Shown here: positions 7,914-17,264 of the stretch, in pieces | Position numbering within the stretch: position 1 is the stretch's first letter | Layout of the letters: every line of letters starts with the position of its first letter | NCBI GenBank assembly: GCA_021781415.1 | Contig: JAJXWW010000212.1 | Coordinates: 51,871 to 115,870 of the forward strand | Direction of reading: 5' to 3' | Origin: Planctomycetota bacterium | GTDB lineage: Bacteria > Planctomycetota > Planctomycetia > Gemmatales > Gemmataceae | Length of the DNA stretch: 64,000 bases | Notes under the pieces: model-generated | Told to the model about the DNA's origin: nothing | The model's database searches: none | The model's input: only the letters and a program-made list of their open reading frames with translations | Position numbers and translations under genes: made by a program

Positions 7914-9230
7914 ATGACGCGAACCTTGATACTGATTCCAGCGTTGGCGAGCGTGTTCGCTCTCCTTCTCGAAGCACCCGCCGACGAGAAGAACGACAAA
8001 ACGGACGCCTCCGCTCTCTTGCGGATGGCGGTCGATCTGGCGAAGCAAAAGAAATACGACGAGGCGCTCGAAATCGCACACAAGGTCATCGACAAGGAGC
8101 CGAACAACGATCGCGCGCTGCTGATAACCAGCGACATCGAACGCCGGGCCGGGCGATTCGCCGACGGATTGCGCCACGCTCGGTCGGCTTTGAAATTAAA
8201 CGACAAAGTTCCCCTCTATTATGCCATGATCGCCGCCAATGCCTACGGCAATGAGGAGCCGGAATTGGCGCTCGAATACTGCCGCAAGGTCATTGCGATG
8301 GGACCGAGCAAGGCCGGGGCCAGCGTCTACAGCGACGCCAAGGCTTACGAGGACGTACTGCTCCCCAAGACCTACACCATCACTTGGAAGTGCGATCCGT
8401 CGAACGAAAAACATCGACAGTTCGTCCGCGATTATCTGCCCGTGGCCGCGCCCAAGGACGGGCTGCCTTATCAGAGCGTCAAGGTGGAGGTCAAGAACGC
8501 CGCGCGCTCTCGCCTGGTCAAAGGCGAGGCCAACGACGTGCTGCAAGTCGTGCCCAAGGGAAAAGAGACGTTCGAGGTCATCCACACGGTGACGCTGACG
8601 CCGGTAAGCTACAAGGCGAAGCTGGCCAAGGCGGCACGGAGCAAGAACGGCGGCGCGCTGCCGGGCAGCGCGCGCGTCTATCTTGGCCCCTCCGACAGCA
8701 TCGATCCGACCAGCGAAGAATTGAAAAAGGTTGCCGACAAAGTGAAGGGGAGCAACGCCGTCGAGACGGTGCGCAACATTCTGGCGTGGTCGAAGAAGAA
8801 CATCACGTACAAGGATCAAAGTTCGGATGTGACCAAGTTGGACTTCACGTCGGTGGACGAGATCGTTCGGCGCGGCCATGCCGAATGTCGGGGTTACACG
8901 CTGCTTTTCGTAGCCTTGTGCCGCGCCGCCGGTATCCCGGCTCGTCCGGTGTGGGGGGTGCTGTTCGTCGACAAGACGTACAAGAGCCACAATTGGGCCG
9001 AGGTATATATCGCCGAGGTCGGTTGGGTTCCGGTCGATCCGCAGACGCCGGAGACGTTCGGCTGGCTGCCGATCAACCGCGTGCGCACGTTCATGGACCA
9101 GCGCAAGACGGCCACTTCGCCGGAGAATCTACCACTATTGAACCTCTTGTTTATGAACGGCGAGAAATTACAGTACGAGCAGTCGCGCGCTGGCGAGAGT
9201 AGTGGAGGCAGTAGCAACGGCGAAAAATAA
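7914..9230 (+). CDS. Secreted transglutaminase-like protein with TPR region
   Basis: A 438-residue exported protein. The signal peptide spans about 1-23 (MTRTLILIPALASVFALLL). Residues about 30-115 form TPR-like helices (KKYDEALEIAHKVIDKEPN). A transglutaminase-like fold follows with a full triad: Cys325 in GHAECRGYTLL, His359 in KSHNWAEVY and Asp375 in WVPVDPQ. Such bacterial domains may act as proteases, peptide cyclases or amidases rather than true cross-linkers, so the reaction is not known. ATG 7914 is chosen because a GGAG box and a signal peptide follow it; the upstream ATG 7872 would add 14 polar residues. Confidence 0.85.
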   Translation: MTRTLILIPALASVFALLLEAPADEKNDKTDASALLRMAVDLAKQKKYDEALEIAHKVIDKEPNNDRALLITSDIERRAGRFADGLRHARSALKLNDKVPLYYAMIAANAYGNEEPELALEYCRKVIAMGPSKAGASVYSDAKAYEDVLLPKTYTITWKCDPSNEKHRQFVRDYLPVAAPKDGLPYQSVKVEVKNAARSRLVKGEANDVLQVVPKGKETFEVIHTVTLTPVSYKAKLAKAARSKNGGALPGSARVYLGPSDSIDPTSEELKKVADKVKGSNAVETVRNILAWSKKNITYKDQSSDVTKLDFTSVDEIVRRGHAECRGYTLLFVALCRAAGIPARPVWGVLFVDKTYKSHNWAEVYIAEVGWVPVDPQTPETFGWLPINRVRTFMDQRKTATSPENLPLLNLLFMNGEKLQYEQSRAGESSGGSSNGEK

Positions 9231-9446
9231 TCCGCTTGGAGAAACCTGGCCGTGAGAAGCGGTAACTCCAACGGGGCGGGGCGGGGGCATGAGGCAGACG
9301 CGCGGATTTTCCATTTTGACTCACGTTCGTTTGCTGCGATAAGGTTCCTGGCGCATGATTGGTTCGCGGACAGCAGCATCCGCCGTTGTCCGATCGAACC
9401 CGTCTTTTGCTCCGTTTCGGAGAGGATTGCGACAAGGGGACCGCAT

Positions 9447-9842
9447 ATGAATCGGCTTCGTTTGGCGACTTCGGCGATGCTGGCCGGCGTCGTGTTGTCG
9501 GCAGGGTGCGCAAGCCCTTGCGGCGGCTGCGGCGGCATCTTTCATCGTATGAGCATGTTTCGGGCGCGCGCGGCGGCTCCGTGCGAATGCTGTAGTAACT
9601 GTAGCGGAGGTCCGCCGATGGCCGGCAGCGCCTCCTTTGTGGGCGAAGGTCCGCTTTTGGAATCGCCCGGCACACCCACAATGGGAGCGCCTCCGCTTCC
9701 AGGAACCGAAGTACCCGCTCCGTTTCCCACGCCGTTGGGTCCGCCCTCCGTGCCGAGCGAACCGGGTCGCCTCAATCCGACGCCGCTTCCCAACGCGGCC
9801 CAGCCTTTTCCCTCTCAACCCTCTTCGCGCGTTCGCCGCTGA
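9447..9842 (+). CDS. Small proline-rich lipoprotein
   Basis: A 131-residue protein with a lipoprotein signal (MNRLRLATSAMLAGVVLSAG, then Cys21 as the predicted lipidated residue). The mature part is cysteine-rich at first (CGGCGG, CECCSNC) and then Pro/Gly-rich and disordered. The start at 9447 has AAGGGGA 6 nt upstream; an upstream frame to 9252 has no support. No domain is recognised. It is probably membrane-anchored. Confidence 0.7.
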   Translation: MNRLRLATSAMLAGVVLSAGCASPCGGCGGIFHRMSMFRARAAAPCECCSNCSGGPPMAGSASFVGEGPLLESPGTPTMGAPPLPGTEVPAPFPTPLGPPSVPSEPGRLNPTPLPNAAQPFPSQPSSRVRR

Positions 9843-10012
9843 TCGAATCGCACCTTCGGAGCCTGTGGCGCAATCGAGGATGAGAAGAGCCCTCGCTTGC
9901 GCCACGGGCTTCGATCTCCACGCACCAAGTCTTGAAAGCAATTGGCCCGAATATGTCACCACGGAGATCGCAGAGAAAATACAAAAGATTGACTCTCAAG
10001 AGTTTTGGCTCC

Positions 10013-10090
10013 TTGAGGGTAGAACGAGTGTGCCCCGGCGACCTGCGCGGCCGGTGACTTAACTCATTGCTCTTTCTTCCTCTGCGCTCT
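10013..10090. repeat. Family D dispersed repeat, copy 2
   Basis: This matches 753-829 over about 75 bp, including GGCGACCTGCGCGGCCGGTG and CTCTTTCTTCCTCTGCGCT. It occupies most of the spacer between the lipoprotein gene and the convergent antiporter gene. A CACCACGGAGATCGCAGAG segment near 9958 is roughly inverted relative to the right end (CTCTGCGCTCTCTGTGG). Confidence 0.65.
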
Positions 10091-10110
10091 CTGTGGCGCG
10101 ACAATCCGGG

Positions 10111-11757
10111 CTAGGCGCTGCGCGCGGTGGAGGGGGAAAGGGAGGGTGGATTGACCAGACGCAGCAAGCGGTCGAGTTCCTTTTGCGGCGCGGTGGTCGG
10201 CGTCGTCAAGCGCGCGGCGCGGCGGACGTGAATGCGAGGCGTCTCGCCTTCGCTCAGCACTTGCAAAACATTGCCGTGCAGCCAATCTCCGGCGGCGTCG
10301 CATACCAAGCTGTTGACGGCATCGTTCTGCGTCATGGCCGCCAACAGACCCAGCGACGAACGGTCGAGATCGCGGTACGCTTCCGGGCGGGTGGCATCGG
10401 CGCGGTGGACGCTGAAGCCGCGCTGCTCGGCATCGTGACACTTGGCGGCGTTGTTGTCGAGCAAAAGGACAAAGCGGCCGCGCCGGCGCAGTTCCTCGGC
10501 CAATCCCAGCGAAGCGGCGTTGATGCCGACCAAGACCACGCCGCTCGGCGACTCGGCGCGGACGCGAAGCAGTCGCGCCAAGAGTCCCGCTCCGCCTCCT
10601 TGCAGACATACCGTCGCGCAAATGGTCAAAAATACCAGCCCTTCGACGCGCGTGCCGCCTTCGACGCCGTGGCCGCGTAGATTGGCGGCGAAATAGCTGG
10701 CCATCGCGGCGGCGAGGATGCCGCGCGGAGCCATCAAGCTCAGATACGCTCTCTCGCGCCACGTCAGCCCGACGCCGTGAGTGGATGCCAACGCGGCGGC
10801 GGGCCGGACCAACAGCATCAGCCCGCCGAGCAAGCCGATCTCGCGCCAACCGAGATGATGCAGCCATTTGAGATCGAGATTGGCGGCTAAAAGGATGAAC
10901 AGAACCGACACGCCCAACGTGGTGAGATGTTCCTTGAACTTCTCGACTTCCTCGCGGAAGGGTAGAGGGGAGGCGGCCAACACCAACCCGGCGACGACCA
11001 CGGCCATGACGCCGGAATCGTGCTGGCAATGCTCGGCCCCGGCATAAACGCCCAGAGCCAGACCCAAGGCGGCCAGCAGTACGAGATGCTCGTTATCGTG
11101 TTCGTGAAACAAACGCAAACGAACCAGGGCGGCGACGGCGAGGCCGACCGCTCCGCCGACCAACGCGCCGACGCCGGCGCGAACGGCGAAACCCGAAAGC
11201 GCCACGCGCCAGTTGGCCTCTTCGGTGTGCAGCCCGACCGTGTATTGGCGAATCACCACCGCGACCAGCACGCCGACGGCGTCGATGAGAATGCTCTCGG
11301 CCTTGAGGATGGCTGCCAACTGGGGGCGCAGACGGACGCGGCGGAGGATCGGCGCGATCACCGTCGGCCCCGTGACCATCACCAGGGCGGCGAACAGCAC
11401 GGCCAACGACCAAGGCAATTCGGTGAGATAATGGGCCAAGAGCGTCGCGCCCACCAGGGTGATCGCCGCTCCCCAAGTGATGAGACGCCGAACCGGGACC
11501 ATCCCTTGTCGCAACACATCGGGACGCAGGGTCAGACCGCCCTCGAAGAGAATGATGGCCACGAACGCCGACACGATGACCGGCAAGCCGTCGCCCAGAT
11601 CGGCGGGGCGGATGAAGTCCAGGCCGTGCGGCCCGGCGCTGATGCCCAGAGCCAGCAGGAACACGATGGCCGGCAAGCGCAGCAGGCTGCCGAGCATCTG
11701 TCCCGCGACACCGAGCAGGATCGCCAAGGCAATCGTCAGCAACGGAGGAGATTGCAT
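10111..11757 (-). CDS. Sodium(potassium)/proton antiporter with RCK-type N-domain
   Basis: A 548-residue CPA-family antiporter. Residues about 1-390 form 11-13 membrane helices with the family core (VMVTGPTVIAPILRRV, then AESILIDAVGVL, and SLMAPRGILAAAMAS in the last part). The C-terminal part (about 405-545) begins with a Rossmann GVVLVGINAASLGLAEEL and ends a strand with DNN, as in TrkA-N/RCK nucleotide-binding domains that gate K+ or Na+ transport. ATG 11757 is chosen because GAGGTG lies upstream; 10 more residues would be possible. Its ion preference cannot be told from sequence. Confidence 0.88.
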   Translation of the reverse strand: MQSPPLLTIALAILLGVAGQMLGSLLRLPAIVFLLALGISAGPHGLDFIRPADLGDGLPVIVSAFVAIILFEGGLTLRPDVLRQGMVPVRRLITWGAAITLVGATLLAHYLTELPWSLAVLFAALVMVTGPTVIAPILRRVRLRPQLAAILKAESILIDAVGVLVAVVIRQYTVGLHTEEANWRVALSGFAVRAGVGALVGGAVGLAVAALVRLRLFHEHDNEHLVLLAALGLALGVYAGAEHCQHDSGVMAVVVAGLVLAASPLPFREEVEKFKEHLTTLGVSVLFILLAANLDLKWLHHLGWREIGLLGGLMLLVRPAAALASTHGVGLTWRERAYLSLMAPRGILAAAMASYFAANLRGHGVEGGTRVEGLVFLTICATVCLQGGGAGLLARLLRVRAESPSGVVLVGINAASLGLAEELRRRGRFVLLLDNNAAKCHDAEQRGFSVHRADATRPEAYRDLDRSSLGLLAAMTQNDAVNSLVCDAAGDWLHGNVLQVLSEGETPRIHVRRAARLTTPTTAPQKELDRLLRLVNPPSLSPSTARSA

Positions 11758-12058
11758 CGCCGACACCTCGCGGAGCCAAGGGGACAACCGTGCCGCGCGG
11801 CGCGCGGACGAAAGGGGGATCGGTGCGTGGCGAAGAGGCGGTTATGGAAAAGTTGCTCGCAGGATGGGCGGCGTGACGATCGGCGAGCTATAACCGTGCG
11901 AGACGTTGTTTTTTCTCAAGAACGAAACCTCCGTCGCAACGACGGCTATAGCGTGTGCCTCATCGACGCACAAGAGCAACCGGCGCGCGCTCGGAGCCGG
12001 AAGCGTCAGCGACGGATCAAGAGAGAGCGCCGTCGCTTACGCTTCCGGCTCCGAGGGG
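11758..12058. other. Spacer upstream of the antiporter gene
   Basis: This 301-bp spacer lies between the antiporter (5' end) and the beta-propeller gene (3' end), both on the minus strand. Apart from the family B palindrome at 11990-12055, no gene or RNA is recognised. The antiporter promoter should lie here but no strong motif was found. Confidence 0.5.
11990..12055. repeat. Family B palindrome, 26-bp arms
   Basis: The arms 11990-12015 and 12030-12055 are complementary with one mismatch and share the GGAGCCG-AAGCGT-AGCGACGG core with the palindrome at 2546-2597. It follows the beta-propeller gene stop by 3 bp on the minus strand, so it may end or protect that transcript. Confidence 0.75.
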
Positions 12059-13339
12059 TTACTTGGGAGTCTCGATGGCGAACAGCGTTTTGAAGCCGCG
12101 CAGGTAAATGCGGCCTCCGGAGACGGCGGGCGAAGCGGTGATGTCGTCGTCCATGCGATTGGTCGCCAATAACTCGTACTTCGGTCCCGCCTTGACGACG
12201 CTGACCACGCCGTCGCGGGCCGTCAGATAGATCTTGCCGTCGGCGTACATCGGCGAAGCGCGATAGCGCTGTTTGTGCAGGCTCTCCGCGTACATCTGCT
12301 CGCCGCTATTGGCTTTCAGGCACAGCAGCAGACCGTTCTCGCGGCACAGATAAACCAAACCGTCGTGGACCAAGGGCGACGGCACGTCCGGAGTGTTTTT
12401 CGTCATGCGCCATCGCTCGTCCGAACTGCCGGTGCGCACCAAGCCGGAGGCCGAGGGCTTGACCCCAACCACCGGGCCGTTTTTGGCCGACGGCACGACG
12501 ATCAGATCGTCGGAGGCCACCGGCGAGGCGACGAAGCGAAGCGTGCGGTTGTAGTGGTTCTTGGGATTGAGGTCGCCGACGCGCCAAATCTCCTTGCCGT
12601 CGTCGAGGCGATGGGCGATGGCATAATCGTTGCCGTGCGTTATAAGATACGCTTTATCTCCTTTGTGCCAGACGATCGGCGAGGCGTAGGAGTGTTCGCA
12701 TTCGTCGCGGCCGTCGCTCTCGCGCTGGACTTTCCAGACCGTCTCGCCGGTTTTGGTATCGAGGGCGATGACCCAGGCCGCCCCGGTGGACAGCAGCTGC
12801 ATGTACAGCCTCTCTTTGTAGAGTACCGGGGTACTGTGCATGCCGAACTGGATATTGAACTTTCCGTAGCGCTTCTGGGCGTTGAATTTCCACACTTCCT
12901 TGCCGTCGAGGGTATAGCAAACCGTGTCGCCGGAACCGACGAACGCATAGACGTTCTTGCCGTCGGTGCTGGGCGTGGCCGAGGCGAGATTGCCTTCGTC
13001 GCTGCGCGCCCGATAGCGTCCCGAACCGATCTTGCGCTTCCACAACTGTTCGCCCTTGGTAGTGACGCACAGCAAAACGAGGTCGTCGCCGTCCTCGCTG
13101 GTAAGGAAGATGCGCTCGCCCCAAACGATGGGCGTCGAACTACCCATGCCCGGCATGGCCAGCTTCCAGGCCACGTTCTCTTTCGCGCTCCAACGAGTCG
13201 GCAGGTTCGTCTCCTTGCTGATGCCGTCGCCGTCGGGTCCGCGCCACTGCGGCCAATTGTCGGCTCGAAGGGGGCCTGTCAGCGCTAAAAGCATCAGAAC
13301 GATGCGAACGGAAGCGGGTAGGAATCGAGAAGGCATCAC
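12059..13339 (-). CDS. Secreted PQQ-type beta-propeller (BamB-like) protein
   Basis: A 426-residue protein with a signal peptide (about 1-26) followed by NWPQWRGPDGDGIS, the typical opening of planctomycete PQQ-binding-like beta-propellers. Repeated blades carry pattern pieces such as GERIFLTSEDGDDLVLLC, DGKNVYAFVGSGDTVCYTL and DGKIYLTARDGVVSVV. These proteins are structurally like BamB and quinoprotein dehydrogenases, but there are no clear PQQ ligands, so it is probably a scaffold or binding protein. The GTG at 13339 is 9 nt from a GAGGT box; an ATG directly follows it. Confidence 0.82.
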   Translation of the reverse strand: MMPSRFLPASVRIVLMLLALTGPLRADNWPQWRGPDGDGISKETNLPTRWSAKENVAWKLAMPGMGSSTPIVWGERIFLTSEDGDDLVLLCVTTKGEQLWKRKIGSGRYRARSDEGNLASATPSTDGKNVYAFVGSGDTVCYTLDGKEVWKFNAQKRYGKFNIQFGMHSTPVLYKERLYMQLLSTGAAWVIALDTKTGETVWKVQRESDGRDECEHSYASPIVWHKGDKAYLITHGNDYAIAHRLDDGKEIWRVGDLNPKNHYNRTLRFVASPVASDDLIVVPSAKNGPVVGVKPSASGLVRTGSSDERWRMTKNTPDVPSPLVHDGLVYLCRENGLLLCLKANSGEQMYAESLHKQRYRASPMYADGKIYLTARDGVVSVVKAGPKYELLATNRMDDDITASPAVSGGRIYLRGFKTLFAIETPK

Positions 13340-13622
13340 GGTGGGAATACCTCATGGGAAGGAGGGATGGTGGACAATCCGGCGAGAATCAACCTCGTAT
13401 GTTGTAGCAGATCCAATCCGAGAATGCGACGGGGAGAGGGGCTCGCTTCTGAGACAGCCTCTCATCGCTTTCTCATCGCGTCTGATCTTTTTCTTAAAAA
13501 AGTGACACTTTCGAGGCGCGCTTCGGTACTATCCACATATGTGATTTGTGTGAAGAACGAGCGTAGTATGGTTGCGCGACCCCCTGTTGCCGATCGATGA
13601 ACTTTTCGACGAGGTGAAGCCA

Positions 13623-15818
13623 ATGCGAGTCGGATTTGTGGCGGCGACACTTGCTTTGATGTATTGCCCAAGTCTCAGTCCGGGGGCGGACCCCAAGCCG
13701 AAAGACGATCCTTCGTCCCGCGTCTTCGGGCTGGACAAGGTGTTGTCGATCCATCTGACGATCGCGGCGGACGAATGGAAGAAGCTGGAGCCGGCGCGCG
13801 GCCGCGGCTTCGGCTTCATGGGCGGACCTCCCGGTCAGCCGCCTCGCCCCGGGCAACCGCCACAGCCCGGTCAGCCACCCCAAGCGGGACCGCAACCGCC
13901 CCAAGCTCCGCAACCGGGACGACCGCCTCAAGCGGGTGGAGACGGCAAGCCGCGCAATATGTTCGGCATGTCGTTCACTTACGTCAAGGGAGACGTGGAG
14001 ATCGACGGCCAGAAATTCAAAAACGTGGGTGTTCGCTACAAAGGCAACGCCCGCTATGCCTCGTCTCAAGGCAAATTAAAGCGCCCCTTCAAGATCGATA
14101 TAGGGCGATATATCCCCGGCCAAAACTATTTCGGCCAGAAGAAGCTGACGCTGAACACCGACGTGATGGACCCCTCCTCGGCGCGCGAGGCGCTGTCCTA
14201 CGCCGTCTATCGCAGTCTCGGCGTGCCCGCTTCGCGCACCTCGTTCGTCCGGTTGACCGTTACCGTGCCCGGAAAGTACGATAAGGAGTTTGCCGGGCTG
14301 TATACCCTCGTCGAGTCCATCGACAAGACGTTCTTGAAAGAGCATTTCGGATCGGCCAAGGGGTTACTCCTGAAGCCAGAGCGCGTTGGGCCGCTCGACG
14401 ATCTCGGCGACGAATGGAACGATTACGAGAGCCGCTATCAACCCAAAACACCGGCCGATGCCAAATCCAAGCGCCGACTCATGGAGTTCGTCAAGCTCGT
14501 GCAGAAGGCCGACGATATGACCTTTCAACGCGACATCGACAAGTATCTCAATGTCGATGAGTTTCTCCGCTTCCTCGCCGGTACGGTGGCACTGTCGAGC
14601 ATGGACAGCTTCATCGGTTTGACGCACAACTATTTCCTCTACCTGGACCCGAAAACGAATCGGTTCAACTTTCTGCCTTGGGACTTCGATCACTCGTTCG
14701 GCGGATTCCAGATGATGGGTTCGATGGACGATCTCGCCGATCTGAGCATTCGCCAGCCGTACACCAACAACAATCGTCTCGTTCAGCGCTTGTTGGCCGA
14801 CGAAAAGGTGTTCGCCGTCTACAAGGGGCATCTGCGGAAGCTCTTGGAGAAAGGGTTCACGGCGGAAGGCGTTCGCCGCGATTATGTCGCCATCAAAAAG
14901 GCCATCGAGCCGATCAAGAAGCAAGAAAAAGAGGCGGTGGCGGCCCGGCATGAAGACGGTGGGCGCGGCGGGTTCGGCGGGTTCGGCGGGATGTTCGCTG
15001 GAACCCCCGATCCGACCGTCTTCGCCGACAAGCGCGTCGTGTCCCTCAAGGCTCAACTCGATGGCAAGAGCAAGGGCAAGGTGCTGTCCGGACGCTTCGG
15101 CAGGCCGGGCGGGTTCGGCCCCGGTCAATTCCTCGCCCGCCCCGCTCTCGATGCGATCGACAAGGATAAGGACGGCAAAGTCTCCAAAGACGAGATGACG
15201 AAGGCCGTGACCGCGCTGTTCGCCCAGATCGACAAGGATCACAAGGGCGAGTTGAGCCAAGAGACTCTGACGGAGGGAATCAACAAGCTGATGCCGCAAC
15301 CCCCTGGCTTCGGCAGGCCGGGTGGTCCCTTCGGAAGACCGGGCGCTGGCCCCGGTGGTCCTCCTCCAGGTCCGGGTGGCCCCGGTGGTCCTCCTCCAGG
15401 TCCGGGTGGCCCCGGTGGTCCTCCTCCAGGTCCGGGTGGTCGTCCGGGCATGGGACCGGGTGGTCGTCCGATGTTCGGCCCTCCGGGCGGGCTGGGTGGA
15501 ATGTTCGCGCAAACGCTTGTGAAGGAGGCCGGCAAGGATGGAAAAGTCAATCGAGAGCGTCTACTCGCCCTCGCCACCAAACGATTTAACGAAGCGGACA
15601 AGAACAAAGACGGCAAGCTCGACGATAAGGAATTGACCGAGGCGTTGAACGCCCTCATGCCGCCGTTCGGTCCTCCGGGTGGTCCGGGCGGTCCCGGCGG
15701 TCGTCCGGGCGGTCCCGGCGGTCGTCCCGGTGGTCCGGGTGGTCCTCCGGCCGGTGGCCCGGGCGCTCCTCCCGCCCCTCCGACTCCACCCAAGGAACCG
15801 AAGCGGGAGGACAAATGA
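13623..15818 (+). CDS. Secreted CotH-family protein kinase with EF-hands
   Basis: A 731-residue exported protein. The signal peptide spans about 1-22; a P/G/Q-rich linker follows (about 65-110). The CotH kinase core (about 110-430) has VGVRYKGNARY, an acidic LVESIDKTFLKEHFG segment and the metal-site motif FLPWDFDHSFGG. CotH proteins are atypical kinases; Bacillus CotH phosphorylates spore coat proteins. The C-terminal third has three EF-hand-type loops (DKDKDGKVSKDE, DKDHKGELSQE, DKNKDGKLDDKE) separated by Gly/Pro-rich repeats. It overlaps the next gene by ATGA, so it is coupled with the VTC and DUF4956 genes. Confidence 0.87.
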   Translation: MRVGFVAATLALMYCPSLSPGADPKPKDDPSSRVFGLDKVLSIHLTIAADEWKKLEPARGRGFGFMGGPPGQPPRPGQPPQPGQPPQAGPQPPQAPQPGRPPQAGGDGKPRNMFGMSFTYVKGDVEIDGQKFKNVGVRYKGNARYASSQGKLKRPFKIDIGRYIPGQNYFGQKKLTLNTDVMDPSSAREALSYAVYRSLGVPASRTSFVRLTVTVPGKYDKEFAGLYTLVESIDKTFLKEHFGSAKGLLLKPERVGPLDDLGDEWNDYESRYQPKTPADAKSKRRLMEFVKLVQKADDMTFQRDIDKYLNVDEFLRFLAGTVALSSMDSFIGLTHNYFLYLDPKTNRFNFLPWDFDHSFGGFQMMGSMDDLADLSIRQPYTNNNRLVQRLLADEKVFAVYKGHLRKLLEKGFTAEGVRRDYVAIKKAIEPIKKQEKEAVAARHEDGGRGGFGGFGGMFAGTPDPTVFADKRVVSLKAQLDGKSKGKVLSGRFGRPGGFGPGQFLARPALDAIDKDKDGKVSKDEMTKAVTALFAQIDKDHKGELSQETLTEGINKLMPQPPGFGRPGGPFGRPGAGPGGPPPGPGGPGGPPPGPGGPGGPPPGPGGRPGMGPGGRPMFGPPGGLGGMFAQTLVKEAGKDGKVNRERLLALATKRFNEADKNKDGKLDDKELTEALNALMPPFGPPGGPGGPGGRPGGPGGRPGGPGGPPAGGPGAPPAPPTPPKEPKREDK
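15351..15440 (+). repeat. Three tandem 30-bp units inside the CotH gene
   Basis: Three units of 30 bp (15351, 15381, 15411) encode PGGPPPGPGG. The first two are identical and the third differs only at its last base. The repeat keeps the frame, so copy number could change linker length without breaking the gene. Confidence 0.85.
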
Positions 15819-16543
15819 GCGTGGAAACCACACCTACCGCCGCCGCCCTCCGGGCGGCGGCATCGCCGTCGCTGCTTTCCGAACCGGGTGGCGGCGACGC
15901 TTACGAACTCAAGTTTCGTCTCACCACCGAGGAGGCGCGCTGGGCCGAGAGTTGGGCGCGGCAGCATCTATTGTCCGATCCCCACGGCGACAATGGGATG
16001 TATCGCACGACATCGCTGTATCTCGACACGCCGTTCTTGGACATCTTCCACAAGACGCCGGGCTATCGCCGCAGTAAATATCGGCTGCGCCGCTACGGCC
16101 ATGCCGAGTGGGTCCATCTCGAACGCAAGATCCGTCGCGGCGACCGCGTCCGCAAGCGCCGCGAGACGATCCCGTTGACCGAGGTGTCGCAATTGATCGA
16201 CCCGCCCGTCGGCGGCTGGTTCGGCGACCGCGTCCGCCAGCGCTTGTTCCGTCCCGTGTGCTGGATCGGCTACACGCGCACGGCCTTCCATGCGTCGGCT
16301 GCGGATGCCCCGCTCCGACTGACGCTCGACCGCCACGTCTTGGGAAGCCCGGCGACGGCATGGTCGGTCCCATCGCGCGTCGAGGGGAGAGCCCTTCTGC
16401 CAGAAGAGGTTATTTTAGAGTTGAAATATCGTAATAACTTGCCGGTCCTCTTCCACGAACTTTTGGCCGTGCTGCCGTCGCGCTTGGCCGGCGTCTCGAA
16501 GTACGGCCGCTGCGTCGAGGCGTGGAATCTGGCGCGGAGATAA
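15815..16543 (+). CDS. VTC-domain polyphosphate polymerase-like protein
   Basis: A 242-residue cytosolic protein matching the VTC (vacuolar transporter chaperone) catalytic domain. Visible features are AYELKFRLTTEEARW at the start, YRTTSLYLDTPFLDIF, the basic strand SKYRLRRYG and HLERKIRRGDRVRKRR for phosphate binding, RLTLDR, and VILELKYRNNLPVLF at the end. The eukaryotic VTC4 tunnel enzyme makes polyphosphate from ATP. It lies between CotH and DUF4956, a grouping known from other bacteria, so it probably acts with them; the biological product is unknown. Confidence 0.85.
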   Translation: MSVETTPTAAALRAAASPSLLSEPGGGDAYELKFRLTTEEARWAESWARQHLLSDPHGDNGMYRTTSLYLDTPFLDIFHKTPGYRRSKYRLRRYGHAEWVHLERKIRRGDRVRKRRETIPLTEVSQLIDPPVGGWFGDRVRQRLFRPVCWIGYTRTAFHASAADAPLRLTLDRHVLGSPATAWSVPSRVEGRALLPEEVILELKYRNNLPVLFHELLAVLPSRLAGVSKYGRCVEAWNLARR

Positions 16544-16547
16544 GCGG

Positions 16548-17213
16548 ATGCCGGAGTGGCTGCTCGACTCGTTTCACGAAAGCGTCCGACTGCCCACGAC
16601 GGAGTTGCTGCTGCGTTTGATGGCGGCGTTCGTGCTGGGCTGCCTCGCCGCCGGCGTCCATCGACTGACCGCGCGCCACGACCGCACCCCGGGTTTACTC
16701 GGAACGCTCGTTCTGCTCAGCGTGCTGATGGCCGTGCTGACGATCGTGGTGGGCAACAGCCTGGCACGGGCGTTCAGTCTCGTCGGGTCGATGGCCATTA
16801 TTCGATTCCGCAGCGTGGTCGAAGATACACGCGATACGGCGTTCGTGATGTTGGCGGTGGTCTCTGGCATGGCCTGCGGCTCCGGCTACGTCTTGGCCGC
16901 CGCCGCCGCCCTGCCGTTCGTCCTACTCGGTTCGTGGTGGTTTCGCTCGCGCCTCGATCCGTCTTCGGAGGGCACGACCAGTTTGACGCTGCGCTTGGGC
17001 ACGGCCACCGCCGCCGAGCAGAAGGTGCAAGCGCTCCTGAAAGAGCGCGGCTTAAGCTATCGCCTGGTGTCGCTGGATACCGTCCGCGGCGGAGCGGCTC
17101 TGGACGCACGCTTCCGTTTCGCCGTCCTCGATGCCAACGCGGCGCTCCAATTGGTGGCCGAGCTGAACCGCATCGACGGAGTGCAGGGAGTGGAGTTGAA
17201 GAACGACATTTGA
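16548..17213 (+). CDS. DUF4956 membrane protein
   Basis: A 221-residue protein with about four membrane helices (about 20-40, 52-75, 85-125) around the DUF4956 signature SLVGSMAIIRFRSVVEDTRD, followed by a soluble ACT/MgtC-like C-terminal domain (LTLRLGTATAAEQKVQALL). DUF4956 genes often sit beside VTC and CotH genes. It starts 4 bp after the VTC stop, so the three form one operon. A role in membrane handling of polyphosphate or phosphoprotein is inference from neighbours only. Confidence 0.82.
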   Translation: MPEWLLDSFHESVRLPTTELLLRLMAAFVLGCLAAGVHRLTARHDRTPGLLGTLVLLSVLMAVLTIVVGNSLARAFSLVGSMAIIRFRSVVEDTRDTAFVMLAVVSGMACGSGYVLAAAAALPFVLLGSWWFRSRLDPSSEGTTSLTLRLGTATAAEQKVQALLKERGLSYRLVSLDTVRGGAALDARFRFAVLDANAALQLVAELNRIDGVQGVELKNDI

Positions 17214-17264
17214 TAGAAAAGAAGGCATCCATCGTAGCCGCACTCTAGCTCCGGGAGTGATGCC

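Noticed and set aside
14364..15512. A 382-aa minus-strand frame over the CotH gene
   Set aside because: Its composition (Thr/Arg repeats) mirrors the Gly/Pro repeat of the real gene on the other strand.
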